From Flavobacteriaceae bacterium CRH (GTDB taxonomy: Bacteria; Bacteroidota; Bacteroidia; Flavobacteriales; Flavobacteriaceae): DNA of 64,000 nt. Position numbers and translations under genes: made by a program. Shown piece after piece: positions 7,352 to 14,948 of the stretch. The first letter of the stretch is position 1. Every line of letters starts with the position of its first letter. The stretch lies in NCBI GenBank assembly GCA_001507425.1, contig LMAJ01000007.1, positions 62,001 through 126,000 on the forward strand, written 5' to 3'. A model generated the notes under the pieces. That model saw only the letters and a list, made by a program, of their open reading frames with translations, was not told the DNA's origin and ran no database searches.

Positions 7352-7648
7352 TTAAATGAAAACTTTAAAAATTCGAGAATAAATAGGAATCTTTATATTA
7401 TAAGACTTTTTCTTTGTTTGACCATTGTTATCTGTGTATTCTACCAGAATATCTGTTTGTCCGTCAATTGGATTTTCGCCTGAAACAATTACATTATATT
7501 CTCCTTGATCAATTATAACACTTTGATTAAAAGAGATATCTCTTTTGAAACATGTGTCATGATTACTATTGACTTTGTCAATGAAGACTAAAACAGGAAC
7601 GGGTGCTGTTCCTCCTTTGATATCAACTTTTATTCTAACATTTCCCAT
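7352..7648 (-). CDS. Small beta-rich protein, 98 aa, first gene of envelope operon
   Basis: The frame is open further upstream as a Lys/Asn-rich extension, but the first ATG is at 7648 (MGNVRIKVDIKGGT), and the promoter at 7728-7773 gives a natural leader for it. The mature sequence has repeated short beta strands (VPVLVFIDKV, QSVIIDQGEYNVIVSGE, TDILVEYTDN), resembling an Ig-like or carboxypeptidase-regulatory-like sandwich. No signal peptide is present with this start. It is followed at 11 bases by the barrel-like gene. The role is unknown. Confidence 0.55.
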   Translation of the reverse strand: MGNVRIKVDIKGGTAPVPVLVFIDKVNSNHDTCFKRDISFNQSVIIDQGEYNVIVSGENPIDGQTDILVEYTDNNGQTKKKSYNIKIPIYSRIFKVFI

Positions 7649-7727
7649 ATTTGTTAAGTTTAAATTAGTTATTCTATTTTGTTTTTTGTTTTTTATAAGC
7701 TTTTTAATTTTCTTTAACTTATTCAAA

Positions 7728-7773
7728 CAATATTACCACAAATCAATAAAAACTACAACACGTATTTATACGG
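7728..7773 (-). promoter_or_regulatory. Promoter with GTATAAATACGT box (copy d) driving the 7648-5213 operon
   Basis: GTATAAATACGT (771-760 of this kb) abuts -33 TTG (7758-7756); 20 bases later comes -7 TAATATTG (7735-7728). Copy a (650-693) aligns with it along the whole promoter, including GTGGTAA(T/A)ATTG, which indicates shared control rather than chance. Confidence 0.55.
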
Positions 7774-7787
7774 TTTTTAACTACAAA

Positions 7788-7820
7788 AAAAAGCTTAACT
7801 ATTTAAAGTTGAGCTTTTTA
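7788..7820 (-). terminator. Terminator of the LytTR/LytS operon
   Basis: On the minus strand AAAAGCTCAAC pairs with GTTAAGCTTTT around a short AT loop and is followed by more T. It lies about 25 bases past the response-regulator stop. Confidence 0.75.
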
Positions 7821-7842
7821 TAAATTAAGTATTTCGTAATGT

Positions 7843-8553
7843 TTACTTAAAGAAACTGTCCAGCAAAATCTGGTATTTTCGTCCTACGGGAATAATTTCG
7901 TTGTTGCACATGGTTAGGTTTTTGAAGGTAACCGAGCTAACTTTATCGACATTTACAATAAAAGAGCGATGCACCTGAACGAAGTTTGTACTGTCAATTT
8001 CTGCCGCAATACTCGAAAGCGAACCGTAAATAATAATAGGCGATTTTAGTTTCGCACTGTAGAGTTTCATATAATTGCCCAGGCTTTCGATATAAATAAT
8101 GTCACACAAAAGCGTGTCGACCATTTGGCCGTTTACACGGTGCGAAAGTACTTTTTCGGTCGTGGTAACCTCTTTTTTAAGGCTATTTCCGGAAAAATAA
8201 ATCTTGGCTTTTTCGATGGCTTTAGAGAATTTTTCAAACGAAATAGGTTTTAGTAAATAATCTATCGCATCGTTTTGGTAAGCCGAAAGCGCAAAGTCAG
8301 AATAAGCAGTGGTAACAATCGTAAGTGGGCGGTTGGGTTGCAGTTCCATCAGCTCAACGCCTGAAATTACAGGCATATTAATATCCAGAAAAATAATATC
8401 GTAGGTGTTGGCGTTGAGCATTTTTACCGCTTCCATACCGCTAAAAGCGCTGCCGGAATGCTCCAGGTCGTCGAATTTCGAAATATGGGAGGCAAGCGCC
8501 TTGTGTGCCGGCGACTCATCGTCTATAATCAGACAGCGGTAGGTAGATGCCAT
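7843..8553 (-). CDS. LytTR-family response regulator
   Basis: The 236-residue protein has an N-terminal receiver domain (about 5-120): the acidic pair in CLIIDDESPAH, phospho-acceptor Asp in IIFLDINMPVISG, and the switch Thr/Lys region TIVTTAYSDFAL...YLLKPISFEKF. The C-terminal LytTR DNA-binding domain (about 140-236) has IIYIESLGNYMKLY and FVQVHRSFIVNVDKV. Such regulators bind pairs of direct repeats in promoters, often of envelope genes. The start overlaps the end of the kinase gene by 25 bases, so the two are translationally coupled. No target is identified; the divergent outer-membrane gene at 9705 is an obvious candidate. Confidence 0.92.
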   Translation of the reverse strand: MASTYRCLIIDDESPAHKALASHISKFDDLEHSGSAFSGMEAVKMLNANTYDIIFLDINMPVISGVELMELQPNRPLTIVTTAYSDFALSAYQNDAIDYLLKPISFEKFSKAIEKAKIYFSGNSLKKEVTTTEKVLSHRVNGQMVDTLLCDIIYIESLGNYMKLYSAKLKSPIIIYGSLSSIAAEIDSTNFVQVHRSFIVNVDKVSSVTFKNLTMCNNEIIPVGRKYQILLDSFFK

Positions 8554-9524
8554 ATATTTAGTTTTACCGTAAAAATATTCTTTTCTTTTTTGCAGCTAAG
8601 CTCGTGTTTTAAACCATAAACTTCAAGGCGCCTTTTTAGGTTTTCGATGCCAATTCCCGTGCTCGAAAGCCGCGAACCAGAGTCGAGATAATTGTTCTTT
8701 ATCGTAAAAGATAAATTCTGGTCTTTCATCTTCAAATCAATATGAATAAAAGGTTCAGCATTTTCTCCTGAGAATTTAACGGCATTTTCTACCAAAGGCA
8801 AAAAGAACAAGGGTGGGATTTCGATATTATCAAAAGCACCATCATACTTTTGGGTTACAGACAATCTTTCGTTTCTAAAACTATAATAATCAATGTATTT
8901 TTTAATAAAATCGAGTTCATCCTCTATCAAAACATAATCTTTTTTGGTGGCTTCAATCTGGTAGCGCAGCATGTCTGAAAGGTTCAAAATCCTGTCTGGC
9001 AGTTTATCCGGTTCAGACAACGATTCTCCGTATAAATTATTCATCGCATTGAGCAAAAAATGCGGATTAAGCTGCTGTTTTAAAAACGAAAGCTCTGACT
9101 TGAAATTAATAATATCCTTATCTGTCTGAGACACTTTTTTCATCACAACCATGTGAAGGAAATACAAACAAGTTCCGTTGAAAATTAAAGAAATAATCGA
9201 TAGTGTTTTCATTTTTCCCAGTCCCGCATAATAAAAATAATCGATCATGAGGTTGTAAAAACAGATCCAATAAATAATAAAAACCACCCAGAAAACGCGG
9301 TATTTTTTGCGAAAAAGAAATTTATTAATAATAAACATATTGCTAACCGTTACGCCCACATACATAGGCAAATAACCGAGGCAAATGTTTTGTAAAAGAA
9401 CAAGGCAGTCTTTTTTATAGTAATTCATTTCGTCGTAAATGCAAACGAAAATAATACCAATAACAAGTATGTTTACGATGAGGTTTCGGAGAATAAAGTT
9501 CTGATAAATTTTAAGAATTGTCAT
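8529..9524 (-). CDS. LytS/YehU-type sensor histidine kinase
   Basis: The 331-residue protein has four predicted membrane helices in the first ~130 residues (LIVNILVIGIIFVCIY, then three more). The conserved phospho-acceptor segment of the His_kinase family is FLKQQLNPHFLLNAMNNLYG, with an ATPase region IPPLFFLPLVENAVKFSGEN (N box) and STGIGIENLKRRLEVYG (G box). It would phosphorylate the overlapping LytTR regulator. There is no extracellular sensor domain of any size, so it may sense membrane state or a partner protein. It is first in a two-gene leftward operon. Confidence 0.92.
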   Translation of the reverse strand: MTILKIYQNFILRNLIVNILVIGIIFVCIYDEMNYYKKDCLVLLQNICLGYLPMYVGVTVSNMFIINKFLFRKKYRVFWVVFIIYWICFYNLMIDYFYYAGLGKMKTLSIISLIFNGTCLYFLHMVVMKKVSQTDKDIINFKSELSFLKQQLNPHFLLNAMNNLYGESLSEPDKLPDRILNLSDMLRYQIEATKKDYVLIEDELDFIKKYIDYYSFRNERLSVTQKYDGAFDNIEIPPLFFLPLVENAVKFSGENAEPFIHIDLKMKDQNLSFTIKNNYLDSGSRLSSTGIGIENLKRRLEVYGLKHELSCKKEKNIFTVKLNIWHLPTAV

Positions 9525-9704
9525 AACGGCAAAATTAGGGTAATATTATAGTTTATAGCGATTTGGAGGATAAAAATTATACGAACGCCGTTGGTATAAA
9601 TGATACGCCATTTGTATAATTATGTTATTATAACAGGAGTTTCTCAATTACTTTTGAACTGCGTTTCGATCATCATCAAAAAACAAATAATTATTAGCCC
9701 TTTT

Positions 9705-10685
9705 ATGAGAAAAAAAATCATTTCCGTATTATTCGTTTGTACGTCTTTGCACGTTATGGCCCAGGAAAAAGAACCTGCCATAAAAACTTTTGGCAAAGCC
9801 GTAACAGAGAAATTCCCGACGACAAGAACTTTTGATGTGCAATATGAGCAATTGGGACCAACAAATTATGATTCGGAACTTTTTGGGAATGACTTTGAAA
9901 GAGGAAGAATCGAAAGCCATAACCGATTGAAAGTTGCATTCAACATGCCTTTTTACGTAACACCGTCTAAACGTTTTGTTTTAACAGGTTCATTGCGTTA
10001 TAAATATGAAACTTACAATTTTGGTGATATTTACAATTATGCTTCGGCAACAAACTATACCAGAAACCAGCAGGATTTTCATTATCTGGCAGCGGCTGTG
10101 AGCGCTACTTATATGTCGACACTTTTTAAAAAACCGGTTATTTATATTGCAACAGCAACGGTAGACGGGAATCAGGAAAATGTGCAGCGTGTAAAAGGTT
10201 TTGTAACGGCAAACATTGTGCTTAAAAAAACAGAAAACACAACGATAACAATTGGGGCTTTAGCGATGTTAGATCCTTCGGCCATAATTCCGATTACGCC
10301 GCTTTTTAGTTACAATCATAAATTCGAAAAGTCGAAATGGGATATCGACTTTATTTTGCCGCAACGTTTATTGTTTAGAAGGGAATTGTTAGAAAACGGA
10401 AGAATTTCGTTTGGTACAGAATTAAACTCTGAAAACTTTTATTTGAATTTAGACAATTCAAATTTAAAAGGCATTTATGAGTTGAACCAGTTAGAGTTAA
10501 AATCGGGCATTACTTATGAATACAGGATTACGCCAAAAGTAATCAGTTTCTTGAAAGCCGGAGTTAATAACGTTGTAAGCACGAGAATTACGGCAAAAGG
10601 CGAACGCACGAATCGTTATGTATATGACCACAAAGAAGATACTCAGGGTTATTTTAGATTCGGGATATCCTATAATCCTTTTTAG
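9705..10685 (+). CDS. Outer-membrane beta-barrel protein (DUF6268-like)
   Basis: The frame is open from 9600, but the ATG at 9705 begins a proper signal peptide (MRKKIISVLFVCTSLHVMAQ), so that start is chosen (326 aa). The mature protein is a run of amphipathic beta strands (FDVQYEQLGP, NRLKVAFNMPFYVTP, FVLTGSLRYKYETYNFG, WDIDFILPQRLLFRR) ending in YFRFGISYNPF with a terminal aromatic, typical of Bacteroidota outer-membrane barrels. It is divergent from the LytS/LytTR operon and followed after 25 bases by a 72-aa gene. Regulation by that two-component system is plausible but not shown. Confidence 0.65.
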   Translation: MRKKIISVLFVCTSLHVMAQEKEPAIKTFGKAVTEKFPTTRTFDVQYEQLGPTNYDSELFGNDFERGRIESHNRLKVAFNMPFYVTPSKRFVLTGSLRYKYETYNFGDIYNYASATNYTRNQQDFHYLAAAVSATYMSTLFKKPVIYIATATVDGNQENVQRVKGFVTANIVLKKTENTTITIGALAMLDPSAIIPITPLFSYNHKFEKSKWDIDFILPQRLLFRRELLENGRISFGTELNSENFYLNLDNSNLKGIYELNQLELKSGITYEYRITPKVISFLKAGVNNVVSTRITAKGERTNRYVYDHKEDTQGYFRFGISYNPF

Positions 10686-10710
10686 AAAGGAATTCAATAA
10701 TTAAAAACAA

Positions 10711-10929
10711 ATGATTATGGTTGTTGAGGTTTTTAAAACAAATGTTCAGAAAGAGGACGATAAAAATTATGTTATTGCCGTTATTCAAAAGCAGTTTCCT
10801 GATTATAAAGTGAATTTTGATTTAGAAGACTGTGATAAAATATTGCGCATTGAAGCCGTTGCGCTCAAAGCCGAAAATATTGTAGATTATGTAAATTGTC
10901 TGGGATATGATTGTGTAGCTTTAGAATAG
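10711..10929 (+). CDS. Small ferredoxin-fold-like protein (HMA-like without CxxC)
   Basis: The 72-residue protein has a strand-helix-strand pattern (VVEVFKTNVQ, KNYVIAVIQKQFPDYKVNFD, ILRIEAVA, ENIVDYVNCLGYDCVALE) like the heavy-metal-associated betaalphabeta fold. It lacks the metal-binding CxxC, which is replaced by TNVQKED. Similar cysteine-less proteins are common in Bacteroidota and their role is unknown. Start ATG at 10711; a second in-frame ATG at 10717 is equally possible. It is probably cotranscribed with the outer-membrane gene. Confidence 0.6.
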   Translation: MIMVVEVFKTNVQKEDDKNYVIAVIQKQFPDYKVNFDLEDCDKILRIEAVALKAENIVDYVNCLGYDCVALE

Positions 10930-10955
10930 TTTTTTATTTTTTCGGATAAAAAACA

Positions 10956-10998
10956 GGTATAAATACGTGTTTTTTTGTAGTAAAAGCCACTATTTTTG
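10956..10998 (+). promoter_or_regulatory. GGTATAAATACGT box with TATTTTTG -7 element (copy e)
   Basis: The box lies at 10956-10968, followed by a T-rich -33 region and a perfect TATTTTTG at 10991-10998. The downstream transcript would cross a 17-codon hydrophobic ORF (11074-11127) before reaching the SulP gene. Confidence 0.45.
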
Positions 10999-11194
10999 TG
11001 GGCACAATTTTCCTTCATAAGCTTTATAGATAAATCGGAGAGGAAAGTTTGAAATAAATTATACTTTTTAAATATGACAAGTTTTATCCTTTTAGTTGTA
11101 GAATTTCTTTTAGAGCTGTTTCGTTAAGCTGTATTTTGGTATAGAGACCGTTTTATGCTGTTTGCTGTAAAATTATTATTTAAATTTGCAGCTT

Positions 11195-12724
11195 ATGAAA
11201 AAAGCTTTCTCTCTCTTTGATTTTACTCAAAAAGTCAATTATAAAAACGAAATTTTAGCTGGTTTAACAGTTGCGATGACGATGATTCCTGAATCGTTAT
11301 CATTTGCCATTTTAGCCGGGTTTCCTCCTTTGGTTGGTTTATATGCCGCTTTTATTGCCGGTTTGGTAACGGCTGTTTTTGGCGGAAGGCCAGGAATGAT
11401 TTCGGGCGGGGCAGGAGCAACCGTGATTGTTTTAATCGTCCTGATGAAATCGCACGGTATAGAATATGTTTTTGCCGCAGTCGCCCTGGGCGGAGTAGTG
11501 CAAATTTGCATCGGACTTTTTAAACTCGGAAAATTTATTCGATTAGTGCCTCAACCTGTTATGTTTGGTTTTGTAAACGGCTTGGCGGTTGTTATTTTTA
11601 TGTCGCAATTAGAACAGTTTAAAACCATCGTAAACGGGCAGGTTGGCTGGCTTCAGGGTACTCCTTTATATATTATGCTGGGTTTGGTGGCGCTTACGGT
11701 TGGTATTGTTTTGCTTTTTCCTAAAATTACAAAAGCAGTTCCGGCATCTTTAGTAGCTATAATGGTGGTTTTTGCCGTCGTACTTATATTTAATATCGAA
11801 ACCAAAACGGTTCAGGATATTGCATCAGTTCAGGGCGGATTTCCTCCTTTTCATATTCCGAACATTCCAATTTCTTTTGAGACATTTAAAGTGATATTTC
11901 CGTATTCGGTTATTGTTGCTGCCGTTGGTTTGACAGAAGGTTTGCTTACGCTGAATTTAGTCGACGAAATAACCGGAACACGAGGAAACAGCAATAGAGA
12001 ATGTATTGCGCAGGGAAGCTCGAATATTTTAAACGGTTTCTTTTTCGGAATGGGAGGCTGCCCAATGATTGCACAGACTTTAGTGAATCTCGGTGCGGGT
12101 TCGAGAGCCCGACTTTCGGGAATAATTGCTGCTTTGACGATTTTGCTGATTATACTTTTTGGAGCACCCGTAATTGGGAAATTGCCAATGGCAGCTCTGG
12201 TTGGCGTTATGATGATGGTTGCCATTACAACCTTTGAATGGGCTAGTTTTAAGGTTATTAATAAAATGCCGAGACATGATGTTTTTGTTGGAATTCTGGT
12301 TGCGGTAATTACGATTCTATTGCATAATCTGGCTTTGGCGGTTTTGATTGGTGTGATAATTTCGGCTCTGGTTTTTGCATGGGAAAGTGCCAAAAGAATT
12401 CGTGCGCGCCATTTTATTGATGAAGCAGGAGTAAAGCATTATCAAATTTACGGGCCTTTGTTTTTTGGTTCGATAGCTGCTTTTATGGAAAAGTTTGATG
12501 TAAAGAACGATCCTTCTCATGTAATTATCGATTTTAAAGAAAGTCGTGTCGCCGATATGTCGGCCATAGAAGCATTGAATAATTTGACTAAAAAATACAT
12601 TCAGGAAAATAAAGTAATCGAATTAGAACATTTAAGCGAAGACTGCAGGCAATTACTTAAAAATGCCGATGCGGTTATTAATGTGAATGTTATTGAAGAT
12701 CCTACATATAAAGTAGTTTCGTAA
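11195..12724 (+). CDS. SulP-family anion transporter with STAS domain
   Basis: The protein is 509 aa from the ATG at 11195 (a TTG nine bases earlier is less likely). The family carries sulfate, bicarbonate or similar anions. N-terminal signature AGLTVAMTMIPESLSFAILA and GFPPLVGLYAAFIAG mark transmembrane segments 1-2, followed by roughly ten further hydrophobic segments (FGGRPGMISGGAGA; NREC, NILNGFFFGMGGCPMIAQT). A cytoplasmic STAS-like tail (about 420-505) contains HVIIDFKESRVADMSAIEAL. Substrate cannot be read; the bacterial bicarbonate or sulfate subgroups are both possible. A TAAATTTG -7 box ends only six bases before the ATG, implying a very short or absent leader. Confidence 0.9.
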   Translation: MKKAFSLFDFTQKVNYKNEILAGLTVAMTMIPESLSFAILAGFPPLVGLYAAFIAGLVTAVFGGRPGMISGGAGATVIVLIVLMKSHGIEYVFAAVALGGVVQICIGLFKLGKFIRLVPQPVMFGFVNGLAVVIFMSQLEQFKTIVNGQVGWLQGTPLYIMLGLVALTVGIVLLFPKITKAVPASLVAIMVVFAVVLIFNIETKTVQDIASVQGGFPPFHIPNIPISFETFKVIFPYSVIVAAVGLTEGLLTLNLVDEITGTRGNSNRECIAQGSSNILNGFFFGMGGCPMIAQTLVNLGAGSRARLSGIIAALTILLIILFGAPVIGKLPMAALVGVMMMVAITTFEWASFKVINKMPRHDVFVGILVAVITILLHNLALAVLIGVIISALVFAWESAKRIRARHFIDEAGVKHYQIYGPLFFGSIAAFMEKFDVKNDPSHVIIDFKESRVADMSAIEALNNLTKKYIQENKVIELEHLSEDCRQLLKNADAVINVNVIEDPTYKVVS

Positions 12725-12777
12725 TAATGGTGAATTGTGAATTTTTAATTGTGAATTAATTTATTACCCAATTTTCT

Positions 12778-12861
12778 GTAGAGGCACACAGCAGTGCGTC
12801 TTACGCAACGTAACCACAATATTTGAATACGAGACGTAGACGCACTGCTGTGCGCCTCTAC
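12778..12861. repeat. 84-bp palindromic dispersed element
   Basis: GTAGAGGCACACAGCAGTGC (on to GTCT, 12801) pairs with the inverted copy AGACGCACTGCTGTGCGCCT (on to CTAC, 12861), 24 bp with one mismatch. The spacer is about 36 bases. Each arm is itself partly palindromic (gcacacagcagtgc). It looks REP/MITE-like and is distinct from the 2082/5083 family. Confidence 0.8.
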
Positions 12862-12866
12862 AAAAT

Positions 12867-12960
12867 TCTTTCCTCTTTCTTCTTTCTTCTTTGCTCTTTC
12901 TTCTTTCTTCTTTCTTCTTTCCTCTATTCTCTATTTTCTTTCCTCTATTCTCTTTCTTAT
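12867..12960. repeat. Polypyrimidine tract of TTCTTTC units
   Basis: About 95 bases consist of nearly pure C/T with TTCTTTCTTC and CCTCTATTCT units, ending 23 bases before the AraC-type regulator start. It has triplex-forming potential and is slippage prone. Confidence 0.75.
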
Positions 12961-12982
12961 TTGAATTTCGTAACTTTGCTAA

Positions 12983-13891
12983 ATGAAACTCACAGAAACC
13001 TTAGAAGATTTTTACACGATAAAAGTAAACGGAATGCCCGAGAACCTTAAAAAAGAAATCGGACATTTTAATGTTTTTAAATTGGATGATTTTGTTGGTA
13101 ATGCCTGTAAACCATTTCCTTATACCAGAAAAGACTTTTATAAAATAAGTTTGATCATCGGAAAAAACAAAGTGCATTATGCTGATAAGATTTCGGTTAT
13201 CGAAGATCAGGCTTTGTTCTTTGCCAATCCTCAAATTCCGTATAACTGGGAACAGGTTGATGAAAACCAAACCGGTTTTTTCTGCATTTTTACAGATGCG
13301 TTTTTTAGTCAATATGGGAATTTAAAAGAATATCCTTTGTTTCAGCCCGGCGGAAATCCGATCGTTCCTATTTCAATGGAATTGGCTGAATCTTTAAAAA
13401 AAGTATATCTAAAAATGTTTGATGAAATCAATTCAGATTATGCTTTTAAATACGATGTACTTCGCAATCTTGTTTTTGAGATTATACATCTTGCGTTGAA
13501 AACACAAACGGTAACTACTTCATTATACAGTAAATCGAACGCTACGATTCGAATTTCATCTTTGTTTCTGGAGTTGCTGGAACGCCAGTTTCCGGTTGAA
13601 TCGATATCGCAGCAAATTAACTTTCGTTCGCCGTCTGAATATGCAAGTCAGTTAAATGTGCATGTAAATCATTTGAATAAAGCTTTAAAAGAAACGACAG
13701 GAAAAACAACTTCGCAGATTATTTCTGAAAGAATTGTGCAGGAAGCTATGATATTGCTCAAACAAACTAACTGGAATATTAATGAAATTGCGTGGTGTTT
13801 AGGCTTCGAAGAGTTGTCTCATTTTATCAATTTCTTCAAGAAAAACGTTCAGGTTTCGCCTAAAAACTATCGTTTGGCCGAAATTGTTTGA
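12983..13891 (+). CDS. AraC-family transcriptional regulator
   Basis: The 302-residue protein has an N-terminal cupin-like sensor region (about 30-120, with ISLIIGKNKVHYADK, ALFFANPQIPYNWEQ). The C-terminal AraC DNA-binding domain with two helix-turn-helix units starts at about 205 (LNVHVNHLNKALKETTGKTT; ILLKQTNWNINEIAWCLGFE then HFINFFKKNVQVSPKNYR). It is immediately upstream of an SDR gene on the same strand, the usual arrangement for a regulator and its target oxidoreductase. TAACTTTG (12971-12978) lies four bases before the ATG, so the transcript may be leaderless. The ligand is unknown. Confidence 0.92.
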   Translation: MKLTETLEDFYTIKVNGMPENLKKEIGHFNVFKLDDFVGNACKPFPYTRKDFYKISLIIGKNKVHYADKISVIEDQALFFANPQIPYNWEQVDENQTGFFCIFTDAFFSQYGNLKEYPLFQPGGNPIVPISMELAESLKKVYLKMFDEINSDYAFKYDVLRNLVFEIIHLALKTQTVTTSLYSKSNATIRISSLFLELLERQFPVESISQQINFRSPSEYASQLNVHVNHLNKALKETTGKTTSQIISERIVQEAMILLKQTNWNINEIAWCLGFEELSHFINFFKKNVQVSPKNYRLAEIV

Positions 13892-13982
13892 TTTTCGTAA
13901 CTTCTTGTTTGATTGCTTTAATTTTTTAGAAGCAGATCGCTTATACCTTTGTCCTGTAATTAAAACGTAAAATATTAAAATC

Positions 13983-14822
13983 ATGGGAAATAACAAAGTT
14001 TGGTTTATCACAGGTGCTTCAAAAGGACTTGGATTAGAATTAGCAAAAAAATTATTGGCAGAAGGTTTTAAAGTTGCCGCAACATCAAGAAGTGAAGAAT
14101 CTTTAGTGAAAGTATTAGGAAATGCATCAGAGAATTTTCTTCCTCTTGAAATGGATTTGGTTGATGAAAAAAGCGTTAAAAATGCAATTGAATTAACTGT
14201 AAGCCATTTTAAAACCATTGATGTTTTAGTAAACAATGCAGGTTATGGTTTGTTAGGAACATTAGAAGAATTGACTGATGCAGAATCAAGAAAAAATTAC
14301 GAAGTAAATGTTTTCGGATTATTGAATGTAATCAGAAATACAATGCCGTACATGCGCGCTGCAGGATCAGGGCATATTTTTAATATTTCTTCTGTTGGAG
14401 GTTATTATGGAGAATTTCCGGGCTGGGGAATTTACTGTTCTACTAAATTTGCCGTTGCTGGTTTAACAGAATCTTTATCGGCAGAAATTAAACCATTTGG
14501 AGTGCATGCAACGATTGTTTATCCGGGGTATTTTAGAACAGATTTCTTAAAAGACAGTTCATTATTATTACCTGAAAATCCAATTGCAGAATATAAAAAT
14601 GTAAGAGAATCTGAAAGTGCCCACAAAGAAGATATCAACGGAAATCAGCCAGGTGATCCTGTAAAATTAGCAGAAGCTTTAATAAAAGTAAGTCAGGATA
14701 AAAATCCACCATTGCATTTGTTTTTAGGGGAAGATGCCTATAATATGGCAAATCAAAAAATAGCAAGTGTTCAGGGAGAATTAGAGGGATGGAAATCAGT
14801 TTCTGTTTCGACAGGTTTTTAA
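13983..14822 (+). CDS. Short-chain dehydrogenase/reductase
   Basis: The 279-residue classical SDR has the cofactor loop TGASKGLGLEL (about 10-20), NNAG at about 80-85, and the catalytic Ser-Tyr-Lys set in ISSVGGYYGEFPGWGIYCSTK split as ISSVGG and YCSTK. ATSRSE after the second strand suggests NADP(H) preference. It reduces or oxidises a small alcohol/carbonyl compound; the substrate cannot be inferred. A TACCTTTG -7 box lies at 13944-13951, so it can be expressed apart from the AraC gene. The last codons (TCGACAGGTTTTTAA) duplicate half of the downstream hairpin at 14870, so the C-terminal STGF may derive from a repeat. Confidence 0.92.
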   Translation: MGNNKVWFITGASKGLGLELAKKLLAEGFKVAATSRSEESLVKVLGNASENFLPLEMDLVDEKSVKNAIELTVSHFKTIDVLVNNAGYGLLGTLEELTDAESRKNYEVNVFGLLNVIRNTMPYMRAAGSGHIFNISSVGGYYGEFPGWGIYCSTKFAVAGLTESLSAEIKPFGVHATIVYPGYFRTDFLKDSSLLLPENPIAEYKNVRESESAHKEDINGNQPGDPVKLAEALIKVSQDKNPPLHLFLGEDAYNMANQKIASVQGELEGWKSVSVSTGF

Positions 14823-14869
14823 TTCTATAATGTGGCAATTTGATATCATGCCTATATAATGCACCAAAT

Positions 14870-14894
14870 CCGACAGGTTTTTAAAACCTGTCGG
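14870..14894. terminator. Palindrome CCGACAGGTTT...AAACCTGTCGG, likely bidirectional terminator
   Basis: An 11-12 bp perfect stem lies about 50 bases past the SDR stop and 55 before the end of the convergent phosphodiesterase gene. Its T-run is weak. The same hairpin sequence is a common dispersed repeat in flavobacteria, so it may be a repeat rather than a dedicated terminator. Confidence 0.5.
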
Positions 14895-14948
14895 GTTTAC
14901 TTTTGTTTATCTATATCTACTTCGCTCAGGGTGACATTCAGTATCTAA

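Noticed and set aside
11074..11127. 17-codon hydrophobic ORF (MTSFILLVVEFLLELFR) upstream of SulP
   Set aside because: It could be a type I toxin-like peptide, but no antisense RNA, terminator or conserved context was found; too short to support.
11851..12393. 180-aa leftward ORF inside the SulP gene
   Set aside because: It is the reverse-strand shadow of a transporter with family motifs in the other strand.
12823..13050. 75-aa ORF rich in Phe/Ser/Leu
   Set aside because: It is only a translation of the palindromic repeat and the polypyrimidine tract.
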